The notes beneath the pieces are model-generated. The model saw only the letters and a list, made by a program, of their open reading frames with translations. It was not told the origin of the DNA and ran no database searches. Positions 1-14,000 of a DNA stretch of 64,000 bases are shown piece by piece (positions within the stretch are counted from its first letter, which is position 1; every line of letters begins with the position of its first letter). The position numbers and the translations under genes were made by a program. Origin of the DNA: Gyrodactylus bullatarudis (Eukaryota; Platyhelminthes; Monogenea; Gyrodactylidea; Gyrodactylidae). The stretch is from the NCBI GenBank assembly GCA_012064415.1, contig SSNU01000115.1, forward strand, positions 204,212-268,211. Reading direction: 5' to 3'.

Positions 1-1053
1 TTTTCCACTAATTGACTTGATTGGATTGAAGAGAAGATTTAGATAAATCAAGATAAAAAAAGTTGTGAAAGCAATTGATGTGTCAAGATTAGAATAAGAA
101 GCAATGGGATTTGCCAAAAAGTTGACATTTTTTTAATTGATAAAAATAATAAAAACTATAGAATTTTACAAAAATTCTTATTTTACTCTTCATCAACAGA
201 GAGAAATAGGATAATCCGACTGAATAAATATGATTTTTATGTTGCACTTTAGACTACAGCTCAATTTTTAAAACTATCAACATTAAAATTCTCGATCAGA
301 TTTTAGTAATAAACAGATACAGAGGATTTTATTTATGTAAAAATCTATTCTCAAAATTATCTGAGAACAAAGGTAGGTAAGGTAGATTTTAGGTAGGTAA
401 TATACACAGGGTCATTCAGACAATGCAATGTAAATTAATTATATAGAACATGTAAAATATCTACCGTCTTTTCCAGAAATGTTGGAGTATTCTTAAATAC
501 ATTTTCAAACTTTGCTTTCAATGCTTAAAATGCTTGTATATGCGGTTAATTACACTAAGGAGTTGAGCAGTCCCCTACTGCACTTTAAATTATAATTTAT
601 AAATCATTATACGAGTTTGTTTTCTTTATCTTAAGTCTACGAAAACTAGCGATTTTCCACTAGTTATTTTGGGAAATTGGTCATCACTTGATTTCCTATT
701 GGTTATTTTTTATCACATATCATTTTAGCAACTCGATATAATCTTTTTGAGCCTTAGAAATACTCCGTTTACCAATCATTCGATATTAAAACTATTAATT
801 TTCATTTAGTCAATTGTTTCCCGCCAAAGATTTGTCTAAATTATTCAATTATTTATCAAATAATAGTATGAATAAATAATCATGAACCAAAAAGTCCTAA
901 GAAAAAAAAGTTCACTTGTAAATAGTCAGATCGTTTTTGCTGTAGAATGTCTAAAAATGAAATTTCAACTCTAATTATCTCACTATAGTATTATCTCTGT
1001 CTAGTATTTGAGCATATCTCAAAAATCCTTCTTCAACTTATATTACATGTTTA

Positions 1054-1679
1054 ACTCTTCAAGTCCTAAATTATTTTTTTTTTCATCGCACAAATGAGAA
1101 AATTTGCAACCTAACCAAAATAATTACCCTGATTCCGAATCTGAATTCCTTTTTGGAAGCCGACTTATCATATCAAAGATAATAGAGGTTAAAATTGACA
1201 TTTATTGGCTCCAAAACCAGTTATCTTCTAAAATTTTTATTAATGGATCTTCAGATCACAAAATTTTCTTAATCTTTAATTTAATTCCTTATTTTTATGT
1301 TTTTGCCTTCAAAATGAAAGTTTCTTGGTTTCCAGACTATTTCCAGAACAGCTTTATAAGAGAGCAGGCGATTGCATATTAGAAATCTACGGCTATTGTT
1401 TTTCGATAGAAAGTTATTTAATTTTTTTCTAAGACCTCAGCAAATAGGTTTTCATAAAAACGTTATAAATATTTCACAAAATTTTCAAAAAATCACCCTT
1501 CTTCACGTAACTATGGTGTGAATCAGTGAAAAGCTATATTTATGAATCATCTATAATTTCGTAGCTCAATAAATTTCCCTTTTAATGAGGGGTAAACAAA
1601 GTGTTTTAGATATCTTTCAGTTAAATTATCGCTCGAGAAAGTGTTGTGTTCCACTCGTGGAACAATGGGACATGAAGGG
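1054..1679. mobile_element. piggyBac-like non-autonomous element (TTAA-flanked)
   Basis: TTAA stands on both sides (1050-1053 and 1680-1683). The left end CTCTTCAAGTCC is an imperfect inverted match to the right end GGGACATGAAGGG. A 92-residue reading frame inside has no recognisable domain. A shortened relative with the same right end (GGGACATGAAGGG followed by TTAA) is at about 14640-14795, and a related left end follows TTTAA at about 33503. The superfamily call rests on TTAA plus the CCCTT-type terminus. Confidence 0.5.
1204..1372 (+). repeat. Dispersed repeat, copy 1 of 3
   Basis: A block of about 150-170 bp running from 'aatggatcttcagatc' to 'ccagaacagctttata'. It recurs at 16575-16725 in the same orientation and at 11855-12013 inverted; a short piece is at about 8045-8100. 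No coding function is seen. It lies inside the TTAA-flanked element at 1054-1679. Confidence 0.6.
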
Positions 1680-1922
1680 TTAAAATTCCAAAATTTTTCA
1701 AACCACCACAAGTCTTCACCCCGAAATCCTTAAAATAATGATATTTGTTTTAGTATGATGTTCAAGGGAGATTATAGGAATAACAGGGTTAACCATAACA
1801 TTGGGGGGTTTCACAAATAATGTCTCAAGATAAATTCAACATTACATAAAAGAAGAAAAATTTTGAATAAAATCAAACAAGTTTATTTTAATTTTTAATA
1901 AAAATTTTTAAATTTTCAACAG

Positions 1923-2060
1923 CTTCCTGTAATGATGCGCTACAAGCAAATACATTTACACCACATCAGTTATCAGTGCACAGTTATCGATCTCCACATT
2001 TCTGCGATTATTGTGGCGAAATGCTCTTTGGTATCATTAGACAAGGTCTCAAATGTGAAG
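1923..2060 (+). CDS. PKD: PKD exon: first half of C1a
   Basis: Acceptor TTTCAACAG, donor AAG|GTTTGT, ends in phase 1. It encodes the first half of the first C1 domain, with His, the CDYC pair and the RQGLKC motif. Human PKDs share the SY+.[10 protein letters not shown] pattern here. This is the first PKD exon in the window. Confidence 0.93.
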
Positions 2061-5000
2061 GTTTGTTAAATTTAATATCTTTATAAATAAAAAATGTGTT
2101 TATTCAGTGACAGTATACTGGTCGAATCACGACACTTTCAATATTTTTAATTTTAGAACAATTTTACATGATAAATTTTTCGAATCAACACCATTTGATA
2201 CATCATAAAATTCTCTATCGAATGGTCACTGAATATTTTTTTTACCATTTCAGATTTCCCTACATAAGTAAAAACACTGTATTTTTAATTGGCATCGCAC
2301 ATTTTCTTGTTGAAATTCAAGAATCTCATCTTCAAGCTCAAGTTGAAATGGGATAGGTAAAAATTTTTTGATATTATTCTGAGCTCAATTTTCCGTTAAC
2401 AAAAAATATTTGTAAGGTTCTTTTAAAATAAATTGCTCCCCAACCCATAGCTGAAGCTTCACAAAATATTTCTAGTTAAGTTTTAGTATTATTTTTGCCT
2501 TCCTCAAAAATATCACCTGTTTTTTTTACATAGCAAACCTCTTTTTTAACACTGCCATTGATTGATCTGACACGATTTTGTACAGTTACATTCCTGATAG
2601 CCTTCCATTGCCGAATATTTAAGAAAATATTAGAGTTAAAATATAAGAATTTGATCGAGCTCGAGGGGATCTTGGATATATATCATTGGTGATGTCATGG
2701 AAACTGAAGATAATTGTACCAACTAAATCGGAACAAAAAGTGGCATTCTTGATCAAAGTTGCACATCAGGAAAATTTGAAATATTACCCTAAAATTTTAC
2801 TAATCCAGGAGAAGTACCGAGAAAAGAGATTTCTGTTCGAGAAGCAGCAATTTATTCATCTCTTGGTTCGAGTTAAGGCATGTGGAACAATCTGGCATCT
2901 TCTTGCTCTGCTCAAATGAAGCTAATTGATATGAAGTTGGGAATGTATGATTTTTACAGAAATCTCGATATTTTCATCAAGAATTCGAATTTTGTAAAGA
3001 TTTTTTGGAACCCTACTCATGTAGCCCACTTTTACCATTTAAAGAGAAGAAATTCTGAAAAAAAATTATTTTCATGAAAAATATGGCCAATTTTCAAATT
3101 TGATTTGGCGCCAAAATCACATTTTTTTAAACTTTGAATTGAAGGTTGATCAAAAGAGGTTTTTCAGTATCAAGATAAGACAAGAAAATCAATCATTTGG
3201 GAGCTGAAATTCAATTTTTTGATCATTTCCACTACTTGAAAATCAATGAAATTTCGATAATTCAAAATTTCTCGAAAATGGGGTAACTGTCGATAACTTG
3301 ACGGTGCTAGTCAGCTTTATTATCTAATCCAGATCCTAAAAACCTCTTTCGATCAGCCTCCCACTTTTAAATCAACAGAAATTTTTAGATCAAAATTCAA
3401 AAAATGGGATTTTGTGGCCAGATGAGAATTTGAAAAATGATCATATTTTTTCTCAGAATTTTTTTTCTCCAACTGGTAAACATGTGGGCAACATGAGTAG
3501 GATTCCAAAAAATCTTTACAAAATTCGAATTTTTGATGAAAAAATCGAGATTTCTGTAAAAATCATAGATTCCCAACCTCATATATATTTAAAATATAAA
3601 TTTTATATTTTTAAAGATTTCAAGATGCATTCTATATTTAAATGAAAACTTCCGATTACTTGGTTATCATTTCTCTGTTGAGAAATTATTCTTCTTACAC
3701 TTGTGATGAAATGAATCAGAGATTTGTACTCTTCTTTTTGGCTGTTAGATCGATTCAGAATTGTTTCAGCGAGTGGGCAAGAAAGTCTAACGACGAAAAT
3801 TCTTTTTTTCTTCAAAAATTATTATTATATTAAATTTAAATTTAATTCTATAATCGACATTCATGTAACAAAATCATTTACAGCAACTTTACTACTTATG
3901 TAATTTTCAATTTTATGTATAAGGAAAAAAATATCCATCCGATCAACGCCATACCATTCTGATCAGAACTTAGCTTCCTATCAATTGATTTAAAAATTAA
4001 ATCTTTTGTAAAATATTTATTACGAAGCCTTGTAGATTTACTCCAAAGTATAACAACAAGTTATTTATTTAAAATAGCGAATAAATTCCTCAACAAATGG
4101 AAATCTAAATCTATCAATATACTTTTCTATATCTTCTTTTACAGAAGCTCCCAACCATATCCTTTGAACTTGATATTCGTTTTTCACTGTAAAACTAGTA
4201 TGGTATTTTATTTGTTCACTACAGCTTTACAAAATTGGAAAAAAATCGATAGTATTTTTACTTAGTAGCTGACTACTTTTGATGAGATTGCTCCAATTTA
4301 CTAGAAAACCTCAAAACATAAAAAAACTTGTTACTGTAAATTAATCTCTGATACAAGGTTTTGAGAACATATTCAAACTACTTTGATTAAAGCAACTTAT
4401 ACATATCTATATTTATAATCTGATCCATTATCATCGGAAGTATTTTGAATAGAATTAGCGGATTTTTATCCTATTGTCTTGAGCACAATGGGAAAATATT
4501 TATATTTCGGCCTATGTTTATTCAACACCTTCCAATCTGTCTTTAGGGCTAAGGATTAAAATATATTTTTAAAATTAAACTCTTCATCATAATCGATGTT
4601 CCTATTTCCGGTTTTAATGAAATTAAAGCTAATTGATATGAAGTTGGGAATGTATGATTTTTATAGAAATCTCGATTTTTTCATCAAAAATTCGAATTTT
4701 GTAAAGATTTTTTGGAATCCTACTCATGTTGCCCACATGTTTACCAATTGGAGAAAAAAAATTCTGAGAAAAAATATGATCATTTTTCAAATTCTCATCT
4801 GGCGACAAAATCCCATTTTTTGAATTTTGATCTAAAAATTTCTGTTGATTTAAAAGTGGGAGGCTGATCGAAAGAGGTTTTTAGGATCTAGATTAGATAA
4901 TAAAGCTGACTAGCACCGTCAAGTTATCGACAGTTATCCCATTTTCGAGAAATTTTGAATTATCGAAATTTCATTGATTTTCAAGTAGTGAAATTGATCA

Positions 5001-8000
5001 AAAAATTGAAATGCATCTCCCAAACGATAATAAGGCAATCTATCACATAAGATTCAGTTGAATTGATTTTCTTGTCTAATATTAATCCTGAAAACCCCCC
5101 TTCTGATCAACCTCCAACTTTCAAATCAATAAATAGATAAAATCAATCGAATAAACCGAAAAAATGGGATTTTGGCGCCAAATAAAATTTGAAAAATGGC
5201 TATATTTTTCATAAAATTAATTTTTTTTAGAATTTTTTCCTTCAACTGGTAAAAGTGTGCAACATGAGTAGGATTCCAAAAAATCTTTACAAAATTCGAA
5301 TTCTTGATGAAAATATCGAGATTTCTGTAAAAATCATACATTCCCAACTTCATATCAATTAGCTTTAATTTCAATAGAATATTCCATACGATACCTTACA
5401 ATAAAACGGAAAGTTGGTTGAGGCCAATACAACTATCATCTAATTCTAGCCCAGCATCAGCCACTGACTTGAAGAAAAGGAAAACTAGCAAAAAATCACA
5501 TCATATGATATCCAACCCACTCGAATATCTAGCAAATAATCAAAACCAAACTCAAATATTTCTACTACACCTAATTAATATGAAGATGGGAATTTATGTT
5601 TTTTACAAAATTCTTAATTTTTTCATTAAGTAATCGAATTTGATCAAGATTTATTTGGAATCTAGATCGTAGGTTCCACTTTCAGGATCTGAAGAAAAAA
5701 AATTGAAAAAAATCAAATTTTAAGAAAGTTATGGCATATTTCAAATCAAGCGATGGGGCCGAATTCCTATTTTTTTGAACTTTGAGTTGATAATTTTTGT
5801 TGATTTAAAAGTGAGAGAGTGATCAAAAGTTGGTTTTTTTAGGATCATAAGCTCCTCATTAAATCTCATATTAATGAGCTTTTGAAGAATCTTAGATGCT
5901 CTACTGTCTTCATTATAAGATTTACTAATTGTTTTAAATTGAAACTTATCGTATATAAATTCTCTTTAAACTTCACTATGCAACAGTTTTTATTTCAATA
6001 GAATCCACAAGAAAAATGAGACTCTGTTCCTTGAACAGGAGAATAACACGATCCCTAATTCTATACAAATTTAAATCCTTTTTTTAATCCTAAATTTAAA
6101 TAGTCACAGGAATAATAATAAAATATTCCATACTACTCAGAGATATTCTCTCAATTTCAAAACAGTTTCTAGCTGATGTTAAAAATATACACTCTAGCAT
6201 CGAGTCCTCATATGCCTTCCTGTATATGTTTTTTTCTCAAATTTCTCTTTCATTGAAATCTGAATTTCAAAATTTTTATTGTTTTCAAGTTCCGGATGAA
6301 AATTCACGAGATGTATTGATGAAAATCATGAATTTTTTTATGGAAAGAGTATTCGTCTATAAATTCCCTTCAATTTTTCTGGATGATGAATTCTTGGTTG
6401 AAATTTTGTAAAATTAGTTTGTTTAAATATGCCCTGCATTGCTGAGTTTAAATGCTTCTGGTATGTGATAAACAAAATTTTGGGAATCTTTCAAATTTTT
6501 TGAACGTCCCTATTTCATTGCTTTAAACGCGAAAAAATGTAAAACTTTATTTTACTTGTTTAAAAAAATTGAAAAAAACCCCTTGTCTTATTCACAGTTA
6601 TAAATTATGACTTTATTTCATCTATTATAAGAATACTTGTCGTTGTGTAGTTCTCATCTTAACAAAAACCAACTTTTTGTGGAAAATCATACACTTTTTT
6701 TTATTAATTTCTCACTTTTTTTCTTTTACACGCACAATTCTTTCCCATTCTACATACAATGGAATGTGTTTTTTCTCTCAACCAACTTTAAAAATACTGA
6801 GAAAAAAGCTCATCAAAAGATTTGATCAGGTGGAAGAAAATAATTTATTCACAAATCAAGTTCATCTTCTCCACCTTTCTCTTCTTTTTCTTGTAATAGA
6901 AATTTTTTCCATCTTCTCCCTGTTGTTTCTTCTTAGTATTTTTGTACAACTACAGAGTATATATATTTCACTCATCATGTCCTATCCAATCTTTTAACAA
7001 TTTTCCATAGTTCCAAAAGGGGATAGAGAAAATCCTGTCCTCTGTATGACTTTGAAAAGGGAGGGGGCACTTTGTGTCTTCCAAATAATTCTCAGTCACC
7101 CTCTCTCAGTGGCAATATGCAATCCATTAATGTTATCTTTTCTCATCCTCGAAACTTGTATCCCCATATTGATTATGTGTATACTTTTACATACGATAGA
7201 AGTAGTATTTAATTTTACGTATTTATGGATTATTAAATAAATATGATGAAAATATGTATACTTAATTAGTGTGGGGAAGTTAACACAAGTTTTGCATCAA
7301 TGAAGAACGCCTGATGGGGGAAATCAGTAATCGCTTTTATTCAAGATTTATGACTGAAACGATCAAATGGCGAAAATGTTTCCGCTCCAGCATTAATGAC
7401 TGAGAAAAGTCAATTTTAATAGTCACATGTAAAACTGAGTGTATATGATATGAAATTTTCTTTTTTACAGTATTCCTTTTGATCCAAATTTAGGTTAATG
7501 AATGAAAAAAGATGACTTTGAAGAAAATTCAAATTGATCATCACAGGATTTTTTACATTTTGAAGAGATTCTTGTTTCGACGATACTCTCAATTTTTTTC
7601 CAGAATCAATAGAGTATCTCAAATACCGACTTCTCCAATGAAACTACAATGAATTATTTTCTTATTACTGGAGTCAACACTCATAAGGAAGATTGGAAAA
7701 CGAACGAATAATAAGTGATAAACGTTTTATTCCGCCGGGTCTTTTCAGACATAATCCCGGGCTCTGATTATATACTATTACATTGCAAATTTTTCTGCTC
7801 TTCCATTGGATAAAAAGGAACTCAGGGAGGGGAGGTGTTCATTTTTTGATGATCCTATTTCCAGGCTGCTTCATTTTTGTCGCTTTAGAAATCCATCCAT
7901 TAGTAACTGACCGCTGTGTCTTTTTCGCTAACGTTTAATTGATGGATTCTTTTTCAGTTATAAGACTCCAGTAATAATATACTTGATGAGGTTCGGCAAC

Positions 8001-11000
8001 ATTATCGTTCCAATGAATTATTTTCTATTGAAAAATTCTTCAATTTGTTGAAAAATTAATAGTTTCTTGGATTCGACATATGCGAACGACTTTATATTAA
8101 TTATTATAAACTTTGAATTAGAAGATGATGAATATATGAGATTTCCAACTTTATATCAACCAAATTTAGTATGAAATATTGACCATGATGAAATTTGAAA
8201 TTAAAATATAAATCTGATGAAGGTCTGTATTCTCAGATCTTCCATCCATAAAAACTGGTTATAATTTATATATCGAATTAAGATAATCAAGAGTACAATG
8301 TACATGTGAAAAACCGTGTTTCGTGAGCATAGATTCACACCTTTCATTTTTCGTTATACTTTGAGTAGGCCTAGTCATAAATTTAAGGGTTAATTGCAAT
8401 AAGTCTAAGGGTATAAGTCTCTTTTTACAATTGGTCTAAGTCATTCTTACAAAAAGTCTAAGATCTATTCGGTGTATTATCAAATGGTCTAAGTCTGTTT
8501 ACAGAATTTACAGTGAATTCTGTAATAATTGTATATAAAAATACCGATTCGATTTTTAAAAAATCAACCCTCTACTATAAAGTAATCATATTAAAATTTT
8601 AATAATTAAGTACCAACATTTACTTAAAATCATAATTTTTTCAATGTTTTTTAAGACATGTTTTTTGCCCAAGTTGAATCGTTTTCTCAATCTGCCTCAA
8701 AATATTCAAGGGGGTTGATTACTAAAGGATAACTAAAAGAATCTAAAGAAAAGAAAACTTTTCAAATTAGAAATTGCTTCTCCTCTCACACCTGCTAGTT
8801 ATGCGATTTTCGACTAGGTTAAAAATTCAGTCTTAAGGTTTGAAAGGGGTGGAGTTGTTTAATACACTACAATACATTAATCAATGAATAAGACGCTAAT
8901 TTCGGTTCAAATTTAGGGGTCTGATTCTTATTCATTGGTCGCTTTTAAAATAAATAGGAATTCCAGATTGCAGCTCTTAATTCTTATCATGAAAGATACA
9001 CTTAAAACCTGTTTAAAAGTCATCGAACTTATTTCTACTGGCCAAACCCATGCAGCTATCTCGAATAGATTGGATAAAACCGTTTCCCAAGTTCAATATT
9101 CTATCAAGAAGTTCAGAAATCTCAAAACTATGGAATCTGTTACCAGAAGATTCTCTCTGAAGTTCGCCAAAAGCCCAACGAATTAAATTTGAACGAAGGA
9201 ACAGTCTGGCTGAACAAATTTCTGACCAAAGCTCGTACCGTATGAAATTTTATTAATCTTTTAGATCATTCCTAAAACATCTATAACATTAAGAAAAATA
9301 TTAAAAATCGCTCAAGATGCAGAACTTTTATGACGAATAGAAACTTCGCGTATTTATGATATCAGCCAGCGCCAAGTTTCAGTATATCAGAAGAATTTGG
9401 ATGTTCTTGATACTTACGCTCACTCAAGGTCTAAGGATTGCAAACAGATCAATCAAGCAGTTAATTTTCAAAATGCAGAAACACATATTTTATCTTTCAT
9501 CAGAGATAAACGAAGGGATTCAAAACCAATCCGAAGAATTGACTGTTTCAATGACATTAAAAAGCATGCTGATATTTTAGAAGTAGGCTTTCTCAAATCT
9601 TCTTCTGGTTGGATGACAAGTCTTCTTGAAAGGCCTCATTGATCGCCTATGGAATAAAAGTGAAATATGCGGATATTATCATTTGGCACGGTATTTAACT
9701 ATGCATCAAATATTTATATAAATCGGCCCAAGTTTTTTGACGCTAACTCTAAGTTTAGAAAATGAAAGTTGCGAGTTCAAAATTTTCAAATCTTAGGGTA
9801 AAAAGAGTAAATTTGATTTATTTTGGCTACTCCTTTCCTTTTTCAAAATACAGAGGTCCCTTCATTTAAGGCACACCCATTTTTAATTCATTCTTATAAC
9901 CATCATACCTACAAGTAGCATCGTGATGAATAAAATATTTAGAAGTGGTTTTCTGACGATATTATCTGAAGAGATTTTTCGTCTCAGAAAGGTAATTTTC
10001 TCTTTCAGATAAATGTAGATTTTCTGTGAAATTCCTTCCTTTTAACATACTATTATACACACAATTATGGCTGAAAAACCATTCAATAGAGAATTAAAAT
10101 TATAAATTCAATGTTCTATGTCAACATTGGCAAAAATTTGTAAAATGAAAGGATGCTATCAGAAGCCGAAATAAATCTGATTTACTCTTTCTCATTTTCA
10201 TTTTTTTGAGTTAGCGTCAAAAAACTTAGGCCAATTGATAAATATTTTATGCATAGTTATATAATATCCGCATATATCACTTATACTTTCGGTAAAAAAA
10301 CCTAGACCAATTGTAAAAAGAGACTTATACCCTTAGACTTTTTGTAATTAACCCTTAAATTTAATGATAAAAGATATCTAAAGTGAAGATAATAAATAGC
10401 TTTTTTTGACTCTTTCATAACAGAGATCTAATCAAAGTTGATGGATAAGGAGTATGGCCATTTATGGGTTTTACAAAATTCTCAAACTTATCTTCAAGAA
10501 ATCTTTAACGATGAATATTTCTATCGAATGTATTGTCTAAAAACTATCACCATAGTGAATAAACTTTATCCTTCTGTATTCTCTACACAAATAAATTAGT
10601 CGATCTATGGGTTTGAAAAATTTCTCAATGTTGAATGCTTGATGAAGAAGTGAGGAATTTGAATTTTAGTCTTCGTATTGACTGGTTTCAGATTTGAGAA
10701 AATTTTATGTTTCTATCGATCAGAATTTTTCAATTACTTGATCAAGTGGATTTCTAAATTCGTCAAGAAAAGGACTTTACAGAATTAAGATTTTAAAACT
10801 CTTCTACGGAGATAAGAATTTTAGATTTAAAAAATATAAAATTAAAATAAAATAATTATCAAACCTAGATTCTAGTGCCTGAATTAAATATGAAAAGAAC
10901 AAAAGTTTTGAAAAAATCGGTAAGCGGCCTTTTTTTACAAATTTCAACGGCCACCCTTAGGAACTCTTGAATTTTGTGAAAATTGAAAAAGTAAAATCTG

Positions 11001-14000
11001 TGTCAATAATCTCAATTTAGAAATTACAATGCTTCTATATAAAAGAAAATCCCCGAAGCTTCGGCTATCACTGGAGAAACGCCATTACCTCTGCAAATAT
11101 GAGTTGAATATATTTGATTCTTTTATGGGATTGATAATTGTCTGTTCAATTTGAAACATCTGGGTGTAAGAACATAATCAAGTCAATATTAATATTCTCA
11201 GGCATTGGTGTTCCAAACGTTTCGACGGTGATTATGTTCACACGCTTTCTTCAGGGGTACGACAAGCTCATCAAAGTGTAGTGTAGCTGTGATATAAGTT
11301 ATTGTATCGGTCAAACTGGTAGAAATTTCAAAAAAAGAATCAAAGAACATAGAAACAGTATTTTATGGAATGATAATAAATCACATGTTTTTCAACACGC
11401 TGTCAAAACTTCATCATAGTGGGGATAAAATCAATTTTGAGGAGGTTGAAATTCTTAGTGTACAAAAATCTTTAGAAAGAGGTTAATTCATGACTCATGA
11501 ATCATGAGGCTCTTGAAATTGGCAATAATGATAATTTTAAGAGAAATGTTGGTGAAGTGAACATTGAGCAATGTTGGATTCAGCTTTTTGGCAATAGAAG
11601 GAAGTTAAATTAAATCTGATGAAAAATTAGATCTATTACTCTATTCCTCTTATTATCAATACTTTATTATCAAACTCTTTTGGTAAAACTCTTATATTAT
11701 ATTATTCTCTAGTCTGAATAGACAAAACTGATAGGGATCAGATCATGAAAATATATAAATACAATATTTTGTGTTTGGTGAGCTGAAGTAGGCGTGTGAA
11801 GACAATCATCGTCGAAACGTTTGGATGACTAATGGCTGAGAATGCGAATATTGAAAGTTGTAAAGCTGTTCGGAAAATAGTCTTCGCATAGGCCGAAACC
11901 AAGAAACTATTCATTTTTCCAAAGAATTGAAGAAGAAAACATAAAAATAAGAGATCAAATTTGAGATTAAAAATTTTGAGATCTAATGATCCATTATTAA
12001 AAATTTTATTATAAATCTAATTTTAAAATATTTTTTACTGAATTCGATAATCAAGTCCAATTTCATTTCACGAATATGGTAGCTCTGAGCTACTAGCTCA
12101 CCACACCTCACTAGTAGATTTCTTTTATGAAAATCTAAAGCTTGTTATTATGAAGATGAGAATTTACTATTTTCAAGAAAAACTCAATATTTTTCTTCAA
12201 AAATTAAATATTTCTAAAAGAAATTCAATTTGAGATTGTCGGCTAATGTAATCCACATGAAAGCAAATTTGAAAACTTGACATCTTCAACTGAAATTATG
12301 CTTATCCAAATAAAAATAAGGTTCAATAGGAATTTTTTCTTCTTTTATTTTCTATAAATTCGAAAAGTTAAAAATTTTACAATACCCTACTCAGAGGTTG
12401 CTTTATAAGTATCTCAATCTTATTTCTCATTGGTGATTATATGCACAAAACTTTTGAAATCTATTGGATAATTTAGTGAGTAGTAAGAATAATTTTTCAT
12501 GTCTTCCCAAAATTTTTTAATTTTTCTCAGTGCTCTCTTGATCATTTGCTTGCTTTCATTTTTTCTCAATATTTGCCTACTTTCTTCTCTATTTCATTCG
12601 AACAAATAAACTAGCTTTTTTACATGATAAAATAATTATTTTAATTGTACCCATACATTCTTTACTCAAAATTAATCAAAAAGAGTTATTGATGTTCTAA
12701 AGGATATGAGGCAAATATTTCAATATGACACCTCAATCCCAATGATCTGATGTAGTTTGCTAAATAGCAGTAAGACATTTTTGCAAAGTATAAAGTTATT
12801 TGATCATAGAAAGAAAAGCTATAAAGCATTTTTTTAATGAGTGGAGCTAGTTGACATGAAGATGAAAATTTACTATTTTTACGAAAAATTCAATATTATT
12901 TTCAGGATTCACAGAAAAAAAATTCTAAAACGGAATGAGCTAATAAGATGTGGATATACGAAAAAAATCCGAAAAAATCTCAATCTGACCAAAATTAGGC
13001 CGTTTTTCTAATTTCGAAAATGTACCAAATTTCCACTTTTTCTAATGCTGATATCAAATATCTGCATTTAACTGCTTCAAATCTTTGAAATCGATAAAAA
13101 ATTTGAGCTCAAAAGTTGAAAAAGTGGAAATTTGGTGCATTTTCAAAATTCGAACGGCCTATATTTATTAAAACAAGAATTTGTTAGAATGTCTTGGTGA
13201 CGTTTGATTTCTATCTTAAATAATACCTTTTTAACATAAGCTGTCTTGTAAAAATTTGAAACAAGATAATGTTTCTTGAAATATGTATTTGCCATTTAAC
13301 AAGAATAGTTTTTACCTGGCTGTTAATATATATATGAAACTGAATCGGTTTTCTTTACAATGTCAAATTGATTCCATTACGGTATAATGTAAAAGTATTT
13401 TTTTAAATTATTAACAAGCTGAATTCAGCGTTTCTCAATGTTCACTTCATCAACATTTATATTAAAAGTATCAAGAGCTTCATGAATCTCATTCAATAAA
13501 GAAAGAAAAGGATGCCAGTTATTTCACAAATAAGGCCTTTAATTCAGCTATACTCATCAGTTTGATACATGCCATATAAATATAGATTTTCAAACATTAA
13601 ACCAGAGAATCATAGGTTCATAACTTTAGTTGGTCAATCCAGTTTTTCAGGGTGAACCAGTTCTTTTTTATAAGAGAACATGATAACTTAGTTAATAGAT
13701 GAAAAACAACCAAATTATGAAAAATTGAATTTTTTTGTGAAGAGAGAAATGCTTTATTCTGATTCGTTTATTTAATTTTTCTGACTTAAACCGTAAATAT
13801 CTATTTGAATTTTACAAGATATAGAAATAAAACTATGACCATTAGAAAGAGCACAAAATTTTGCATAAGATCGAGTCTTAACACTCCAAGATTTATAGAA
13901 AATATGAGCTCTAGCGAGCTTAAAAGCAAAAGTACATGACAAATTTTATGAGTTTTTACAGCTACTCCAAGTTTAACTCCCGGTTTTTAAAAGAAGAATT

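Larger units (their letters stand above)
1..1922. other. Intronic or upstream DNA of the PKD gene
   Basis: No coding exon was found on either strand before the first recognisable PKD exon at 1923. This exon starts in the middle of the protein, so this stretch is most likely intron and the N-terminal exons lie left of the window. It is AT-rich. The only structure seen is the TTAA-flanked element at 1054-1679. Confidence 0.6.
8386..10355 (+). mobile_element. Inverted-repeat DNA transposon with transposase-type DNA-binding remnants
   Basis: The ends AGGGTTAATTGCAATAAGTC and its near inverse (GACTTTTTGTAATTAACCCT) lie 1,970 bp apart, with terminal repeats of about 55 bp. TAAATTTA stands on both sides (8378-8385, 10356-10363), an apparent 8-bp duplication, though the word is palindromic. 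A second inverted pair lies inside (about 9640-9750 against 10190-10300). The interior holds two DNA-binding reading frames, listed separately. The element lies in the first PKD intron of the window. Confidence 0.65.
11195..11850 (+). mobile_element. Penelope-like element fragment with inverted 3' piece
   Basis: About 11290-11612 encodes a frameshifted GIY-YIG domain ([18 protein letters not shown], later [13 protein letters not shown]), the endonuclease found at the C-terminus of Penelope-like reverse transcriptases. A 3' untranslated tail follows, ending with a hammerhead-like motif near 11778-11830. An inverted copy of that motif stands at 11207-11258, just upstream. The same layout occurs at 26890 and 52335. 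Non-functional. Confidence 0.75.

Noticed and set aside
1..1922. Search for the PKD N-terminal exons
   Set aside because: No frame with splice sites and PKD N-terminal similarity was found, so the N-terminus is taken to be outside the window.
2880..5374. Repeated protein-like frames with a shared [17 protein letters not shown] sequence
   Set aside because: They arise from the palindromic arms of the TA-type family; frames vary between copies and no start, stop or domain is conserved.
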